NCBI RefSeq assembly: GCF_031143425.1
Contig: NC_090450.1
Span: forward strand, 218,499,442-218,563,441
From: Pleurodeles waltl
Taxonomy: Eukaryota; Chordata; Amphibia; Caudata; Salamandridae
DNA: 64,000 bases
Direction: 5' to 3'
Below the pieces are notes generated by a model, which saw only the letters and a program-made list of their open reading frames with translations, made no database searches and had not been told where the DNA came from. A program made the position numbers and the translations under genes. This document shows positions 36,119 to 47,214 of the stretch, piece after piece; the stretch's first letter is position 1; every line of letters starts with the position of its first letter.

Positions 36119-37562
36119 AGTCCTTGTGATGTTGGGATGTCGTTGGTGCTGGAGCTAGGGTTGTAGAGTTCTTTCACGATGCTGAAGAGCTCTTTGGTGT
36201 TGTGTGCATTGTTGTCTAAGCGGTCCTTGAAGGCGGTCCTCTTGGCGGTCCTGATGAGTTGGTGGTGTCTGCGGGTGGCGTCCTTGTGGGCTGTGTGGCT
36301 GTCTGGTGTTCGGTCGTGGAGCCATTTCTTCTCCAGTTTCCGACAGGTGCGCTTGGAGATCCGGAGGTCTTTGGTGAACCAGGCCGCTTTCTTGTTGGTG
36401 TGGTTGGTTGTGGAGGTCTTGAGAGGGGTGAGGGTGTTGGCGCAGTCGTTGATCCACTGTTTGAGGTTAGTCGCGGCGGTGTCTGGGTCGGTGGGGTCGG
36501 CGGGTGGTCTCAGGGCGAGGGTGTTAGTCAGTTGGTCTTTGGTGACCTTGCCCCAGCAGCGGCATGGTAGCTGTTGGGTGCAGTGGTGTGTGGTGGGTTT
36601 CCTGAAGGTGAAGTGGACGCATCTGTGGTCGGTCCAGTGGGGTTCGGTCGTGTGGCTGAAGGACACGTGGGGGCTTGTGGAGAAGATGGGGTCCAGCGTG
36701 TGTCCAGCGGCGTGGGTGGGTGTTGTCACGAGCTGTTTGAGTCCGAGGTTGGCGAGGTTGTCGATCAGGGCGGTGGAGTTGGCGTCGTTGTTGTTCTCGT
36801 GGTGGAAGTTCAGGTCCCCGAGGAGGATGTAGTCCGTGGAGGCGAGGGCGTGGGTGCTAACGAGGTCGGCGATGGTGTCGCTGAACTGTGGTTGTGGTCC
36901 AGGTGGTCTGTAGACGAGTGTTCCTCTGAGGTTGGTGTTGGGGTTGGTGTGGATCTGGAAGTGCATGTGCTCGGCGGTGGTGAGGGTGTCGTCGGTGTTG
37001 GTCGAGACTCAGAGGGTGTCCTTGTGGATGATGGCGATTCCCCCTCCCACTCCGTTGGTGCGGTCTCTGCGGGAGATCTTGTAGCCCCGTGGGACGGCTA
37101 TGGCGATGTCTGGTGCTGAGGTGGCGTTCAGCCAGGTCTCCGTCAGGAAGGTGACGTCGGGGTGGTTGTGTCTAGGAGGTCCCAGAGTTCGATGGCATGC
37201 TTACGAGCGGAGCAGGTGTTGAGGAGGATGCAGTGGAGGTGGTTGGGTTCTCTGGTTGGTGGTTTGGTGGGCTGGATGCTGGTGAATCTGCAGTTCCGGC
37301 AGGCGAAGGGCCCTTGGGTGCGCTTCGGGGTGGCCCGGTAGCAGGGGTGGTCTCGTCCAGTGTTGAGTGCGTGGAGGGTGCTGGAGTCGTAGTGCAGTCT
37401 GGCGTTGTGGGGGGTGCGGGGTCCAGGGGTCCTGGCGTTGGGCGTGGTCCAGGCGCGGACGGGCGCAGACGGGCGCAGACAGGCGCAGACGGGCTTGCCT
37501 TTGGTGTGCCAGCGGCGCACCCGCGGTGCGTGTACACTGCGCTTCCGCTCAGCGACCTCCAA
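35992..37562 (-). pseudogene. L2-type LINE N-terminal region and APE endonuclease, frameshifted
   Basis: The frame from 37562 reaches LLNTCSARKHAIELWDLLD and stops at 37143 after a one-base shift. The sequence then continues in another phase as FLTETWLNATS, GVGGGIAIIHKD, a TGA at about 37010, and from 36966 as RPPGPQPQF, LLGDLNFHHEN and TDHRCVHFTF. These match APE endonuclease motifs (ETW with the glutamate, GDxN, and (S/T)DH near the end). At least one shift and one stop are present. Confidence 0.78.
37451..37494. repeat. GC-rich minisatellite, about 4 units of 10-11 bp
   Basis: Units of GGGCGCAGAC repeat four times in the presumed N-terminal coding region of the L2-type LINE. Confidence 0.75.
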
Positions 37563-38680
37563 AAGAGGCGAAGTGGGAGGGAGGAACAGCTGGGAGGCGG
37601 GCGGTCAATGCGCGAGGGCACGGGAGTCAGAAGGTAAAAGGGGGCGGGGCCACAGGGGAGCAGTAGCGGGAAGCGGGGGGCTGGGGGAGCCCAGAGGGCA
37701 GTGGCACAAAAGGGAGCACCTAGCAGAGAGACAAAAATGGGAGACAAAAAGCAAAAGCAGAATGCCAAAATATAAACAACAAATTACAAGACAATCTGGG
37801 AGAAAAAAAAAGATTAGCAGTACAACCAACAGTCACCAGGGGCGGCGAACCCTCAGCAGCAGCAGGAGTGAGACACAGGCACCCAGGCGGAGCCGTGTGG
37901 CGTGGGGAGCGACCCGAGGTCAGGTCGCACTCACTGCCGCGCGGTGACCTCCATAAGAGGCGAAGTGGGAGGGAGGAGCAGCTGGGAGGCGGGAGCGGGC
38001 GGCCAATGGGCGAGGGCACAGGAGACAGAAGGTAAATGGGGGTGGGGCCGCAGGGGAGCAGCGGCGGGAAGCGGGGGTGGGGGGGGCACAGAGGACAGTG
38101 GCGCAAAAGGGAGCGCCTAGCAGAGAGACAAAAATGAGAGGCAAAAGCAGAATGGCAAAATATAAACAACAAGTTACAAGACAATTTGGGAGAAAAAAAA
38201 AGATTAGCAGTACAACCAACAGTCAGCAGGGGCGGCAAACCCTCGGCTGCAGCGGGAGTGAGACACGGGCACCCAGGAGGAGCCATGCGGCGTAGGGAGC
38301 GACCCGGGGTCAGGTCGCACTCACTGCCACGCGGCAGCCTCCATAAGAGGCGAAGTGGGAAGGAGAAGCAGCTGGGAGGCGGGAGCGGGGCGGCCAATGG
38401 GTGAGGGCACGGGAGGCAGAAGGTAAAAGGGGGAGGGCCGCAGGGGAGCAGCGGCGGGAAGCGGGGGTGGGGGGGCACAGAGGGCAGTGGCACAAAAGGG
38501 AGCGCCTAGCAGAGAGACAAAAGCAAAAGCAGAATGCCAAAATATAAACAACAAGTTACAAGACAATTTGGGAGAAAAAAAAAGATTAGCAGTACAACCA
38601 ACAGTCACCAGGGGTGGCAAAATGAGACACGGGCACCCAGGAGGAGCCGTGCGGCGTGGGGAGCGAACCAAGGTCAGGTC
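37554..38680 (-). repeat. tandem 5' monomers of the L2-type LINE, about 2.9 copies of 391 bp
   Basis: The landmark CCTCCATAAGAGGCGAAGTG or its variant recurs at about 37554, 37946 and 38336. Each monomer carries a GC-rich half and an AT-rich half (AAAATATAAACAACAA, then ACAATTTGGGAG or ACAATCTGGGAG, then a run of A). The array lies directly upstream of the coding region on the element's strand and ends at the insertion boundary with a partial unit, the layout of repeated promoter monomers. Promoter activity is inferred from position only. Confidence 0.8.
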
Positions 38681-39925
38681 CTCTTCTCTTTGTCCTGGCT
38701 ATTGAGCCATTGGGGCTACTGATTAGAGGAGACCCTCTTTATCAGGGCTGGCACTGGGGCCCTTCCCAGGAAGATCACATAACACTATAAGCTAATGAAA
38801 TCCTGCTTTACATGGCAAATCCTTTGGACACCGGTCCATGGAGTCTGCACTTACTACAGTGGTTTGCAGAGGCGTCGGGACTTTGTATTAATCCCTCTTA
38901 ATCAGTGTTGGTGCCACTTGCGTCATGCCATAATTGCTATGCCTGGCAGGATGCGGTGCCTGTCCGCAGACTGAGTTTCAAATATTTGGGCATCTGAGTG
39001 GTGCATCTTCCTGAGTTGACGTTTTCCCTCAGTTTTGCCCCACTGACAGATCGGGCTAACACAGACCTGACAAGATGCCACTCCCTACCACTGAACATGC
39101 TGGGCCAGGTGGTACTCTATAAAATGATGATTCTACCCCAGCTCATATACATATTTCAAAACTTTCCACTCACTCTTCGATGCTCCTGGTTCTCTGCACT
39201 GGATGGACATGCATCTGTGTTTCTCTGGTGGGGGCTAGGCACCGCAAAACACTGCAGAACTGTTGGAGGGGTATCTATGAAGGCGGGATGAATATAGCCA
39301 ATCTGTACTGGTATTACTTAGCAACCCAACTACTGGTCATCCACAACTGGTTTACTTGGGGTTGGGCAGATCCAGCATATTAGCTGGAGCTTGCCTCCCT
39401 AAGCTTCCCGTGGATCCAGGATCTGCAAAACAGCTCCCCGCTTCCAATGGCAATGTCTTTTATCACCAAAGTCGTATTCCTTGTTTTATGTGTTGCCTTG
39501 TGATACACCCAATGGCTCAATACTCTGGCTCACCAGACACCCATTTGGCAGGGCACTTGGTTGAGGAAGTCAGTGACCCTGCAGGGATTTGGCAAATGGC
39601 ATACACTAGGCATATCTCAGCTTTGGGACGTATAGCCGGCACATCAATGTTCCCATTGCTGGTTCTCTTGGGGGTAACGGAAGGGGTGGATAGTGCACAT
39701 TCAGAATGTATCTTTGTGGGAACAGCCATGATGGTGGCAAAAAGAGACATTGCAGCGAATTGGAACTCCCCGTCCCCACTATTGCCCTCAAGATGGAGGC
39801 AAGGGGTGGTCTGGTGTTCGAGACAAGAGACACTAGTTTATGAAGCTTGAGGGAAGCTTGAGGGTGTCCTCGTAAGCATGCCAGGTTATGGGGAAATGGC
39901 TGGGCCAACTGTCATGAATACCTAC
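38681..39925 (+). pseudogene. L1 ORF2, RT C-terminal part, decayed
   Basis: The L1 frame resumes as PLLFVLAIEPLGLLIRGDP (38681 onward). Later come RCHSLPLNMLGQVVLYKMM and LPQLIYIFQNFPLTL (about 39080-39180), then FSALDGHASVFLW and GGMNIANLYWYYLATQLLV, typical of the region after the RT in L1. Several frame changes are present. LTR C4 interrupts at 39926; the L1 3' end follows at 42081-42270. Confidence 0.75.
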
Positions 39926-41355
39926 TGTGAGAAAGTAGCCTCTTTCTAGCATGGTTACCCCCACATTTGGCCTGTTTGTGAGTGTGTGTCAGTGTGTTTT
40001 TTCTCTGTCACTTGGATCCTGCTAGCCAGGACCCCAGTGCTCATAGATAAAAACCTATATGTCAGTATGTTTTGCCTATTTCACAGCCATTTTCACTGCA
40101 CTTAAGTAACTTATAAGTCACCTATATCTCTAACCTTCACTTGCTGAAGGTTAGGTGCAAAGTTACTAAGTGTGAGGGCACCCTTGCACTAGCAAAGGTG
40201 CCCCCACATAGTTCAGGGCCATTTCCCCGGACTTTGTGAGTGCGGGGATGCCATTACATGCATGGACTACATATAGGTCCATACCTATATGTAGCTTCAC
40301 AATGATAACTCCAAATATGGCCATGTAACATGTCTAAGATCATGGAATTGTCCCCCCATTCCAAATCTGGTATTGGGGAGCCAATTCCATGCATTCTGAG
40401 GGCTCCACCATGGACCCCTAGCACTGCCAAACCAGCTCTCTGAGGCTTGCACTGCAGCTACAACTGCTGCCACCTCAGAGACAGGGTTCTGCCCTCCTGG
40501 GGTCTGGGCAGCCCAGGAAGGTAGAACAAAGCATTTCCTCTGAGAGCAGGGTGTTACACCCTCTCCCTTTGGAAATAGGTGTTACAGGCTGGGGAGGGGT
40601 AGCCTCCCCCAGCCTCTGGAAATGCTTTGAAGGGCACAGATGATGCCCTCCTTGCATAAACCAGTCTACACCGGTTCAGGGACCCCTTCTCCCCTGCTCT
40701 GGCGGGAAACTTGACAAAGGAAAGGCGAGTGACCACTCCCCTGTTCATCACCACCCCAGGGGTGGTGCCCAGAGCTCCTCCAGTGTGTTCCAGACTTCAG
40801 CCATCTTGCTTTGCAGGGTGTGGGGGCACTCTGGTGGGCTCTGAGTGGTCAGTGCCAGCAGATGACGTCAGAGACCCCTCCTGATAGGTCCATACCTGAT
40901 ACTTGGTCCCCCTCCTTTGCAGGTCTTCAGGTCCAATAATCCAGCAGTTGTTCTTTGAAGACTTGTTTGGCTGCTGCAAAATCCCCAAAACGAGGTGTAG
41001 TGTGTCCTGAGGAAACGTGTAGTACTTTACACCTGCTTTTCTGGGCTCTTGGGTGGGGTAATTTACTTACCTTTACTGTGGCACAATGTGGATACTGTGG
41101 AATCTCCTAGCAATTCTGCACACATTACACTTGACTAGGGAGTAATTCGTGATTCACATTCCACATATTTAGTGTATGGTTTGTGTTGCCCCTAGACCTA
41201 TTTTCTCCCATTTCATTCTATAGGATTTCCTACTGTTTCCATTGTTCTATGACTATTTACATGCCTAATTTTGGTGTCTAGTGTACATATTGTTTATAAT
41301 ACTTACCTCGAGAAGGAGTATTGTCTCTAAGATATTTTTGGTACTGTGTCGCCCA

Positions 41356-41361
41356 AATAAA
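41356..41361 (+). promoter_or_regulatory. poly(A) signal of LTR C4
   Basis: AATAAA followed by ACCTTTATTTTTGG, as in the other family-1 LTRs. Confidence 0.55.
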
Positions 41362-41588
41362 TACCTTTATTTTTGGTAACACTGAGTATTGTCTTTACTT
41401 GTGTATAAGTACTGTGTAACTATAGGTGGTATTGCAAGAGCTTTGCATGTCTCCTAGTTCAGCCTAAGCTGCTGTGCTATTGCTACCTCTATCAGCCTAA
41501 GCTTCTAGAACACTACTACATTCACTAACAAGGGATAACTGGACCTGGTGTAAGGTGAAGTACCCAAGGTACTCACTACAATCCAGGC

Positions 41589-42058
41589 AAACAGAAGTCA
41601 GGGCACTCGTGAATAAAAGTTCAATCAATCATATACTCTGTGTCTTGGTATCTTGTTCACAGTCATCCAGCAAAGGTCGGACCAGGATACAAGTGCAAAA
41701 AGTTCAGTTTATTCTTGAGATGAAGTGTCCATTTAGAGCAACAATAACCATGAAGTATCCATTTAGAGCAACAACAGACAACACGTGTTTCGTCCTATAA
41801 GAAAATAAATCTAAAGACTTCATCAGGGCTTATGCAAATACTGTGTAAGACCACAGCTCCTGAGACTTACAAAAAACTCTCCTGGCAACATAACTGCCAT
41901 ACCATCCCGTAACGCAAAGTCCAAATTCTAGCACATATTCCTAAACGGTGTGTGTATACACCTGTAAGTATCTTCATAAGTGAAAGGAGAAGGACCACGT
42001 TCCTTGTCTCCTACGGAGCTCTCATGTGTCGTGAAGAGGCGCCAGAACCCCAGACGTC
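41589..42058 (-). mobile_element. 470-bp PLE-like insertion with 10-bp target duplication
   Basis: CAATCCAGGC at 41579-41588 is repeated at 42059-42068, and removing the insert restores the LTR end. On the minus strand the insert contains a hammerhead-like core (41776-41829) with the same GGACGAAACACGTGTT block as the PLE tails. It encodes no protein. A local duplication of TCCATTTAGAGCAACAA lies at about 41728 and 41757. It is either a 5'-truncated PLE or a short non-autonomous derivative. Confidence 0.75.
41776..41829 (-). ncRNA. hammerhead-ribozyme-like motif (copy 3), intact core
   Basis: On the minus strand the core CTGATGA (41826-41820) is followed by one extra A, then GTCT, a loop of about 19 nt, GGAC, GAAAC (41791-41787), ACGT and GTT. 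Unlike the copies at 3353 and 9307, the core matches the hammerhead consensus. Stem II has three Watson-Crick pairs and one wobble pair. Stem I is weak as far as I can pair it, so activity is uncertain. Confidence 0.6.
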
Positions 42059-42270
42059 CAATCCAGGCCAGCCTCCTACACCCACGGGGCTCAGAAAATA
42101 TCTGATATCATTGATTTCCGTGAATGTACTAGTGGCACTGAGTTGGCCATAGAAGGCGAGGTTGCAACACAGCAGGGTGTGAATCTACATGGGGTGACTA
42201 GGGTGGGGGACTGCTATATTTTTCCTTTGCAATCTTTGTTCAAAACTCAGTAAAAATTGTTTATAAAAAA

Positions 42271-42283
42271 ATTACCTAATTTT
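42271..42283. repeat. L1 target-site duplication, right copy
   Basis: ATTACCTAATTTT directly after the L1 A-rich tail, one mismatch from 26531-26543. From 42284 to 42621 nothing recognisable is seen. Confidence 0.8.
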
Positions 42284-42621
42284 GCGAAATAACATGCAGG
42301 CACGTTATTGGTGACATATAATTTTGGTTGTGCCATCTTGTCTTATTGAAGTGACATATTGTAATCAACAGTACATATATTGTGTGTCTTAAATTTACTA
42401 AAGGAAAGTGGGGCATCTAAGTCATATTATTGAAGGCGCAGTCACAGTAGAAAGTCAATAATTCATGTATACGTGTGTTCTAATGTTTGATTTTAACATG
42501 TTTAAATGTAGTACTCATGCTAATTTATAATCTTGTATACTGATTAAAGTAGTATGATGAAACTGCATATATTCACACTTTATTTATAACTCTTGTTCCA
42601 TTTATAATTGCAAAATGCACT

Positions 42622-44192
42622 TGTTGGAAATGTCCCTTATTGCAGGGTTCTTCCCAAACCTTTTGCCTCTGACCTCTATTTTTGACTGTGTGCTGCATTT
42701 CGTTTTTGCTGGATTTAGAACTCTGGGCTCTTTATCACTGCTGACCAATGCTAAAGTACAAGGGCTCTCTGTCTTAATTGTACTGGCAATTTGTTTATTC
42801 ATGATTGGCATATTTGATTTACTAGTAATTCCCTAGTATAGTGCACCATGAGTGCCCCAGGCCTATAAATCAAATGCTACTAGTGGGCCTGCAGCACTGA
42901 TTGTGCTGCCCACATGAGTAGTCCTGTAAACATGTCTCAGACCTGCCCCTGCAGTGTCTGAGTGGGCAGTTGGAAGCTGCAATTTCAACCTGGCAAGTAC
43001 ACCCACTTGCCAGGCCCAAACCATCCTTTTACTTCATGTACGTCACCCCTAAGGTAGACCCAAGGCAGCCCCATAGGCAGGGTACAGTGTATTTAAAAGA
43101 TAGGCGCTTCTCAACAGGACATTATTCCAGAAAGAAGAGCTAGATGTTGTGGGAGGGACTGCCACTCTGCCTGTTGCTTTGTTGTGCTGGCCTGCTGCTT
43201 GCTGCTTCTGTCCTGGGACTTAAAGGAGTGGATTTTGCTTTCTACATCGTGGTTTCCAAGGTTTTCCAAAGGCTTGAACTGAGCTTCACTTCTGTTAAGA
43301 AGTCTCAGGAACATCAAAGACTTCATCTGCCAGTGGCTGGGATCTTCTGCTGTGAGTCCTGACTTGCCAAGTGTAACCAACTCCAGCCACTGGACCCTTG
43401 GAGGTGTAAGCTGCTGCCCTGAAGGAAAAAATCCACATATAATCACGCTGCAGCAGAAAACTTGATGCAGCGCCTGTCCCATGGTAGAAAATCGATGCGG
43501 AGCCTGTCTCGTGGTTGCAGAATTGATACAGTGCCTGTTTCACCGCAGCTTCATCAACACAGCATGCCTGGATTTTCCATGCAGCATCCCCAGGGCGTCA
43601 ATTTCTCATCAACCTTGCACTGCAATAAGGAACAGAGGCTGTGTGTCTGAAAATCAGCGCATCACCTTTCTGTGCGAGGAGATAATCGACACATCACCTC
43701 CCTTGCCAGTAAGGAACCGATGCATCACCTCTCCTGCATGGAAAAAATCGATGCATCACCTCCACTGTGCAATAAAGAACCAATGCATCACCTGCCCTGT
43801 GGCCCGTGTCGTCTTTATTTTTGACACACCCCTGGTACTTTGTGCCAGACAGCTACAATCATTGATTCCTATGAATCCAACATAATTTCAAACTTTATAA
43901 AAGTGATATCTTTACTTGTGTATGTTGTTTTGTTTTTGTTTTACTAAGATAAATATTGGTTATTTATCTAAACTGGTGTGGAGTCCATTTGTGGTGTTTT
44001 CACTGTGTTACCTTATGTGTACAAATACTTTACACATTACTTCTGAGATAAGCCTGACTGCTCGTGCTTATCTACGAAGGGGATGAGAAAGGGGTTATCT
44101 TAGATGTGTGACTCCCTTACCCTGACTAGAGTGAGGGTCCTTACTTGGACCGAGTGCAAACCACTGCCAACTAGAGACCTAATTTCTCAGAA
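42622..44192 (+). mobile_element. solo LTR, family 2 (copy R1), with GCACT target duplication
   Basis: It starts TGTTGGAAATG and ends near TTTCTCAGAA (family end: TTTCTAACA). GCACT flanks it at 42617-42621 and 44193-44197. It shares long blocks with R2 (for example GATTTACTAGTAA and AAATCAAATGCTACTAGTG) but not with family 1. A degenerate minisatellite occupies 43455-43805. No coding region is recognised. Confidence 0.72.
43455..43805. repeat. degenerate minisatellite inside LTR R1
   Basis: Repeats of about 32-45 bp built on CGATGCATCACCT, clearest at 43690-43795 (three units with GATGCATCACCT or AATGCATCACCT). R2 lacks the expansion. Confidence 0.65.
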
Positions 44193-44242
44193 GCACTTAT
44201 AATAATGTACTCCAAATGTGCATTAAAGTCTAATTAAGTTAA

Positions 44243-46494
44243 TGTTAGACCTGGCATCCTTGGCATGGTCTCCGCTAACTTTTTGTCTCTGCTTCCTAGG
44301 TTGTTTGCTGTGTGCTGGACTCTGTTTTTGCTGTTTGGGGCTCTTTACCACTACTGACCAGTGGTAAAGTGCAAGTGCTCCCAACGTGAAATTGTAAGTG
44401 TAATTGGCTTTTCTATATTAGGCATATTTGATTTACTAGTAAGTGCCTATTAAAGTGCACTAGAGGTGCCCAGGGACTATAAATCAAATGCTACTAGTGA
44501 GCTTGCAGCACTGATTGTGCCACCCACATGAGTAGGCCTGTACACATGGCTCAGACCTGCCACTGAAGTGTCTGCGTGTGCAGTTTTAAACTGCCAATTT
44601 GACTTTGCAAGTGTAACCATTTGCCAGGCCTAAACCTTCCCTTTTTAGACATGTAAGGCATCCCTAAGGTAGGCCCTAGATGGCCCAGTGGGCCGGGTAC
44701 AGTGTATGTTAAAGGTAGGATATGTAGTGATTTGTTTTTACACGTCCTAAAAGTGAAATACTACCAAATTAGTTTTTCACTGTTGCAAGGCCTATCTCTC
44801 TCATAGGTTAATATGAGGGCTACCTTAAATGTTCTTAAAGTGCAGTTTCCCTTTGAGAGCAGATAGAAATGTGGAGCTTGGGGTCTCTGAACCTACAATT
44901 TAAAAATACATCTTTTAGTGAAGTTGTTTTATAGATTGTTAGTTTGAAATACTACTTTTAGAACGTAGACATTTTCTTGCTTAAACCATTCTGTGACTCT
45001 GCCTGTTTGTGGATTCCCTGTCTGGGTCAGACTGACAGTTGGGCTGTTTGTGAATCTCCTCTAGACAGTGACAGAAGGGTGGCTGGGGTGTAGCCTGCAT
45101 ATCCTGATGAGCCATCTGGGCTACAGTGGAGGAAGTAGTGATCATTTACACCTGAATGGGCTGTGCCTGCCCTCACACAATGCAGTCTCCAACCATGCTG
45201 GTGTGTGTCTGGAGCCTGACCTGGGCAAGGCAGGTTCCTGTAAACAACAGAGACGTTTCTTTGAAGTTGGGCAACTTCAAATGCAGAAAAGGGCATAAGT
45301 AGTGAACCTAAAACCCCAGACTTTAGATTTCTTCAAGATTTGCATCTGGATCCAAGAGGAACCTCAACCAAGGAGAAGAGCTGAAGAGCTTAGGAGAAGT
45401 GCTGCCCCTGCCTGTGACTGTGTTTTGTTGGGCTATCCTGCAGTTGCTGCTTCTGCCTGTGAAAGGGGACAAACACTGGACTTTTTGGTATATTCCTGCT
45501 TAGGAAGAATTTCCAAGGGATTGGACTGATCTTGCCACCTGTTCTGAAGTCTCAGGACCATCAAAGACTTCCTCTGCCAGCACCTGGACTCTCTGCTGAA
45601 ACTCCTGCCCTGCCAAGTGGTGCCTAATCCAGTCCGTAGGCCCTTGAAAGGAGAAGCTGGTGGAAAATCAAGAAGATCCAAGGTAACCGACTTCGGACGA
45701 CTGCGGCTTGACACCGCTGCCGAATCCCGTGAAGCTGTCTGCAACTGAAGCCGTGGTCCTGACTGGAGTGCGACAACCCCGCAGGCCCGCCCCCAGTGCA
45801 GCCTCGCTAAAGTCCGCGTCTCTGTGGAAGTCACTGCACCACATCTTGACTGCCGGATATCGACTCCTTGGAAGTGTGCGGATCCAACGGTTAGCACCGA
45901 TGTCACCTCACCTCCACAGCTCTGCAGCAAGAATCGAGCACCTCTTTGTGACACCTCTGCTCCGTAGCACTGGAACCGTCACCGCTTCGGATCCAGCGAC
46001 ACTACAATCCCTGACTCCGTGCACCAGCTTGTTTCCCCATTTTTTACAAGGTATTGTACTTGGGGGTCCGTGTGACTCCGTGACCGGCGCCATTGGTGTC
46101 AGATTATTGGGAACGACTCCGCCACGACACCATGATATCACCAATTCAAAGCATTTGTTTTTGTGAGTGCTATATTGAAGTTTAATCATTTAAAAATTCA
46201 TAATTGTACTGGTGTATGTTGGAATGTTGTCATTTTGGTCTTGTGTTGCTCAAATAAATATTGGCCATTTTTAACCTTGTGTTAAATCACTCAGTAGTGT
46301 TTTCACTTTATTTCTGTGTGGGTTGGTACAAATACTTTGCACATTGTCTCTATGTTAAGCATTTCTGCTCATGCCAGGCTACCAAGGTGGTGAACGGAGG
46401 TTAACCAGGTGTGTTTCTCCTTCGCACTGAATAGAGTGAGGTTCCGTGCTTGGAGGGGGTATCTGACTGCCAAAGAAAGACCCCATTTCTAACA
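44243..46494 (+). mobile_element. solo LTR, family 2 (copy R2)
   Basis: It starts TGTTAGACCTGG and ends CCCCATTTCTAACA. AATAAA at 46253 is followed by ATTGG and T-rich sequence. The flanks GTTAA and GTTTG match in only three of five bases, so the duplication is not secure. The 45 bp separating it from R1 leave no room for a proviral interior. Confidence 0.65.
46253..46258 (+). promoter_or_regulatory. poly(A) signal of LTR R2
   Basis: AATAAA in CTCAAATAAATATTGGCC; R1 has the diverged form AGATAAATATTGG at the same place. Confidence 0.5.
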
Positions 46495-46524
46495 GTTTGC
46501 ATAACTGAAGGCCTAAAATATTAG

Positions 46525-47211
46525 GGGCCAGATGTAGCAAAGTTGGAAATTGCGACTTGCAATTTGCGAGTCAGAGCGACTCGCAAATTGCAAGTCGCAA
46601 TTTCCAATGCAGAACGGTGTCTCAGACACCGTCTGCGAGTCACTATGGGGTCGCAAAGACCCACCTCATTAATATTAATGAGGTGGGTCGCAAATTGCGG
46701 CCCCATAGTGACTATAGGCACTCGCTAACATGGAGGCCTGCTGTAGTCAGCAGACTTCCATGTTCATGACTGCTTTTCAATAAAGCAGTTTTTTTTTTTA
46801 AGTGTAGCCCGTTTTCCTTAAAGGAAAACGAGCTGCACTTAAAAAAAAAAACGAAACCTTTAGTTTCAGTATTTTTTCAGGGCAGGTAGTGGTCCCTTGG
46901 ACCACTACCTACCCTGAAAAAATTAATTTGTGGTCCATTCACAAAGGGGAAAGGGTCCCATGGGGACCCCTTCCAATTTGCGAGTGGGTTACCATCCACT
47001 TGAAGTGGATGGTAACTGCGACACCATTTACGACCGCATATGCGGTCGCAAATGGTATTGCATTCCACTCCGAATCGCAAATAGGAAGGGAACACCCCTT
47101 CCTATTTGCGATTCTGAAATGCATATTGCGAGTCGGTCCCGACTCGCAATATGCATTTCTGCATTGCAAAGAGGCATTTGCGACGCGCAAATCCTTTGCT
47201 ACATCTGGCCC
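46525..47211. mobile_element. palindromic Harbinger-type MITE, 687 bp, TAG target duplication
   Basis: Ends GGGCCAGATGTAGCAAAG and CTTTGCTACATCTGGCCC are perfect inverted repeats, with TAG on both sides (46522-46524 and 47212-47214). The interior is a chain of hairpins: 30-bp perfect arms at 46543-46572 and 46578-46607, a loopless 32-bp palindrome with GACCCACCTCATTAAT as its half (about 46658-46690), a hairpin around TTTTCCTTAAAGGAAAA (about 46810), GGTAGTGG...CCACTACC (about 46885-46911) and others built on TTGCGA. Open frames in it follow from the palindromes. Confidence 0.85.
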
Positions 47212-47214
47212 TAG

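Larger units (their letters stand above)
34361..38680 (-). mobile_element. L2/CR1-group LINE with repeated 5' monomers, nearly full length
   Basis: Read on the minus strand: tandem 5' monomers (38680-37557), an endonuclease region (37562-35992), an RT (36118-34397), a short 3' UTR and a tail of (ATTG)n repeats (34378-34361). A microsatellite tail and the RT sequence (LLDLSAAFD, GVPQGSSLSP, YADD, HWLPV) place it in the CR1/L2 part of the jockey group. It sits in L1 ORF2 and leaves the L1 sense readable on both sides. I could not define a target duplication. GC content is much higher than in the surroundings. Confidence 0.82.
39926..42080 (+). mobile_element. solo LTR, family 1 subtype B (copy C4), deleted inside and itself interrupted
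   Basis: It starts TGTGAGAAAGTAGCC and ends GCCTCCTACA. The flanks CCTAC (39921-39925) and CCCAC (42081-42085) match in four of five bases. Two blocks are missing: one of about 0.5 kb near 40070, and one of about 1 kb with the TATA-like block near 40925. A 470-bp PLE fragment is inserted 12 bp before its end. Confidence 0.8.
26545..42270 (+). mobile_element. full-length L1 LINE, split by three later insertions
   Basis: It begins GGGGGTGTGTGGCCAAGG with ATGGCGG nearby, as L1 5' ends often do, and ends in AGTAAAAATTG and an A-rich tail at 42270, bracketed by a 13-bp target duplication. The pieces are 26545-31287, 34253-34360, 38681-39925 and 42081-42270, together about 6.3 kb, the normal size of a complete L1. 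The piece edges join in protein sense: RT motif A precedes LTR C3, ARVQLN and the RQGCPLS-like region follow it, and PLLFVLAIEPL resumes after the L2 LINE. A 5' UTR of about 1.4 kb precedes ORF1; its open frames are not genes. Confidence 0.88.

Noticed and set aside
36179..37637. Plus-strand Val/Gly-rich frames opposite the L2-type LINE
   Set aside because: They are antisense shadows of the endonuclease and RT coding strand.
37172..38671. Long Pro/Ser/Leu-rich minus-strand frames in the monomer array (for example 37720-38493)
   Set aside because: They follow the 391-bp repeat and its GC-rich half; the same text recurs and no known domain is visible. They are treated as untranslated monomers.
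42622..46494. R1 and R2 as the two LTRs of one provirus
   Set aside because: R1 has its own GCACT target duplication and only 45 bp separate the copies, with no gag or pol.
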